From positions 1-5,429 of the forward strand of contig VFHG01000128.1 of the NCBI GenBank assembly GCA_009392075.1: 5,429 nt of DNA, in the 5' to 3' direction. The notes under the pieces were generated by a model. That model did no database searches. It was given only the letters and a program-made list of their open reading frames with translations, and was not told the DNA's origin. Within the stretch, counting starts at the first letter, position 1, and every line of letters begins with the position of its first letter. The stretch comes from SAR202 cluster bacterium (GTDB lineage Bacteria; Chloroflexota; Dehalococcoidia; UBA3495). Of this stretch, positions 5,229-5,429 are shown in pieces. A program made the translations under genes and the position numbers.

Positions 5229-5428
5229 CTACGGGGCGATTGCGTCCTGTGCGATTCCTAAGGCGATGTAGTCCGCCGGGTCGATGCCGCTAGTCCAGAT
5301 TAGGGCATCACGTTCGAATATCAATCAGGCGCGACGTAAAACAGGGCGCCGACGCCTAACAGCAGCCTGCCGGCCCTCCCGATGGCCAGCGGCTTCGGAA
5401 TCGTCCCAGGCTGCACAAAATCACCCAG
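5229..5428 (-). pseudogene. Short membrane-protein ORF broken by a one-base frameshift
   Basis: From GTG 5416 (or from beyond the window edge, as the frame stays open to 5428) the minus strand reads QPGTIPKPLAIGRAGR then LLLGVGALFYVAPD, up to TGA at 5323-5321. The adjacent frame continues as LIFERDALIWTSG then IDPADYIALGIAQDAIAP, up to TAG at 5231-5229. Joining the two by restoring one missing base near 5324 gives a continuous protein of about 62 residues with one hydrophobic helix. Both halves look like real protein rather than random frame. GTG 5416 has GGGTGAT just upstream. I do not recognise the family. It is either a decaying gene, a sequencing indel, or two unrelated short frames. It is 25 bases from the dehydrogenase control element and on the same strand. 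Confidence 0.4.
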
Positions 5429-5429
5429 T

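Overview
The window looks like bacterial DNA, probably from an uncultivated, moderately GC-rich lineage. The TPR and glutamate dehydrogenase sequences resemble those of Chloroflexota (Dehalococcoidia/SAR202-like groups), but this placement is recalled protein flavour only and is a weak inference. No phage, IS element, CRISPR array or known defence locus is visible.

Layout. Positions 1-300 hold debris read on the minus strand: the 5' half of a tRNA-Ala(UGC) gene that stops matching right after anticodon-loop position 37, and the last ~42 codons of a sensor histidine kinase with no upstream part. Two plus-strand genes follow. The first (505-1542 from its only conventional start) encodes a tandem TPR protein. 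Its reading frame stays open upstream to 373 and encodes a convincing membrane anchor, so the true N-terminus is probably further upstream at a non-standard start codon. The second (1574-3877) encodes a 767-residue multi-pass membrane protein of the PTPS-related/YfhO-like type, with GT-C glycosyltransferase-like architecture. Only 31 bases separate the two genes, so they are probably co-transcribed and may act together at the cell envelope. Converging on them from the minus strand is a complete glutamate dehydrogenase gene (3897-5147). Upstream of it lies a nested inverted repeat (5165-5204) that overlaps a candidate -10 box. The right end (5229-5428, minus) carries a short membrane-protein ORF that reads coherently only if one missing base is allowed, so it is probably a frameshifted gene or remnant.

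How it fits together. The glutamate dehydrogenase is a housekeeping nitrogen/carbon enzyme with its own control region and no evident link to the other genes. The TPR plus polytopic membrane protein pair is the least understood part. The most useful observations are the missing start codon before a membrane anchor, the irregular TPR register, the severed tRNA, the palindrome at the dehydrogenase promoter and the poly-arginine tail. I do not see a clearly new multi-gene system.
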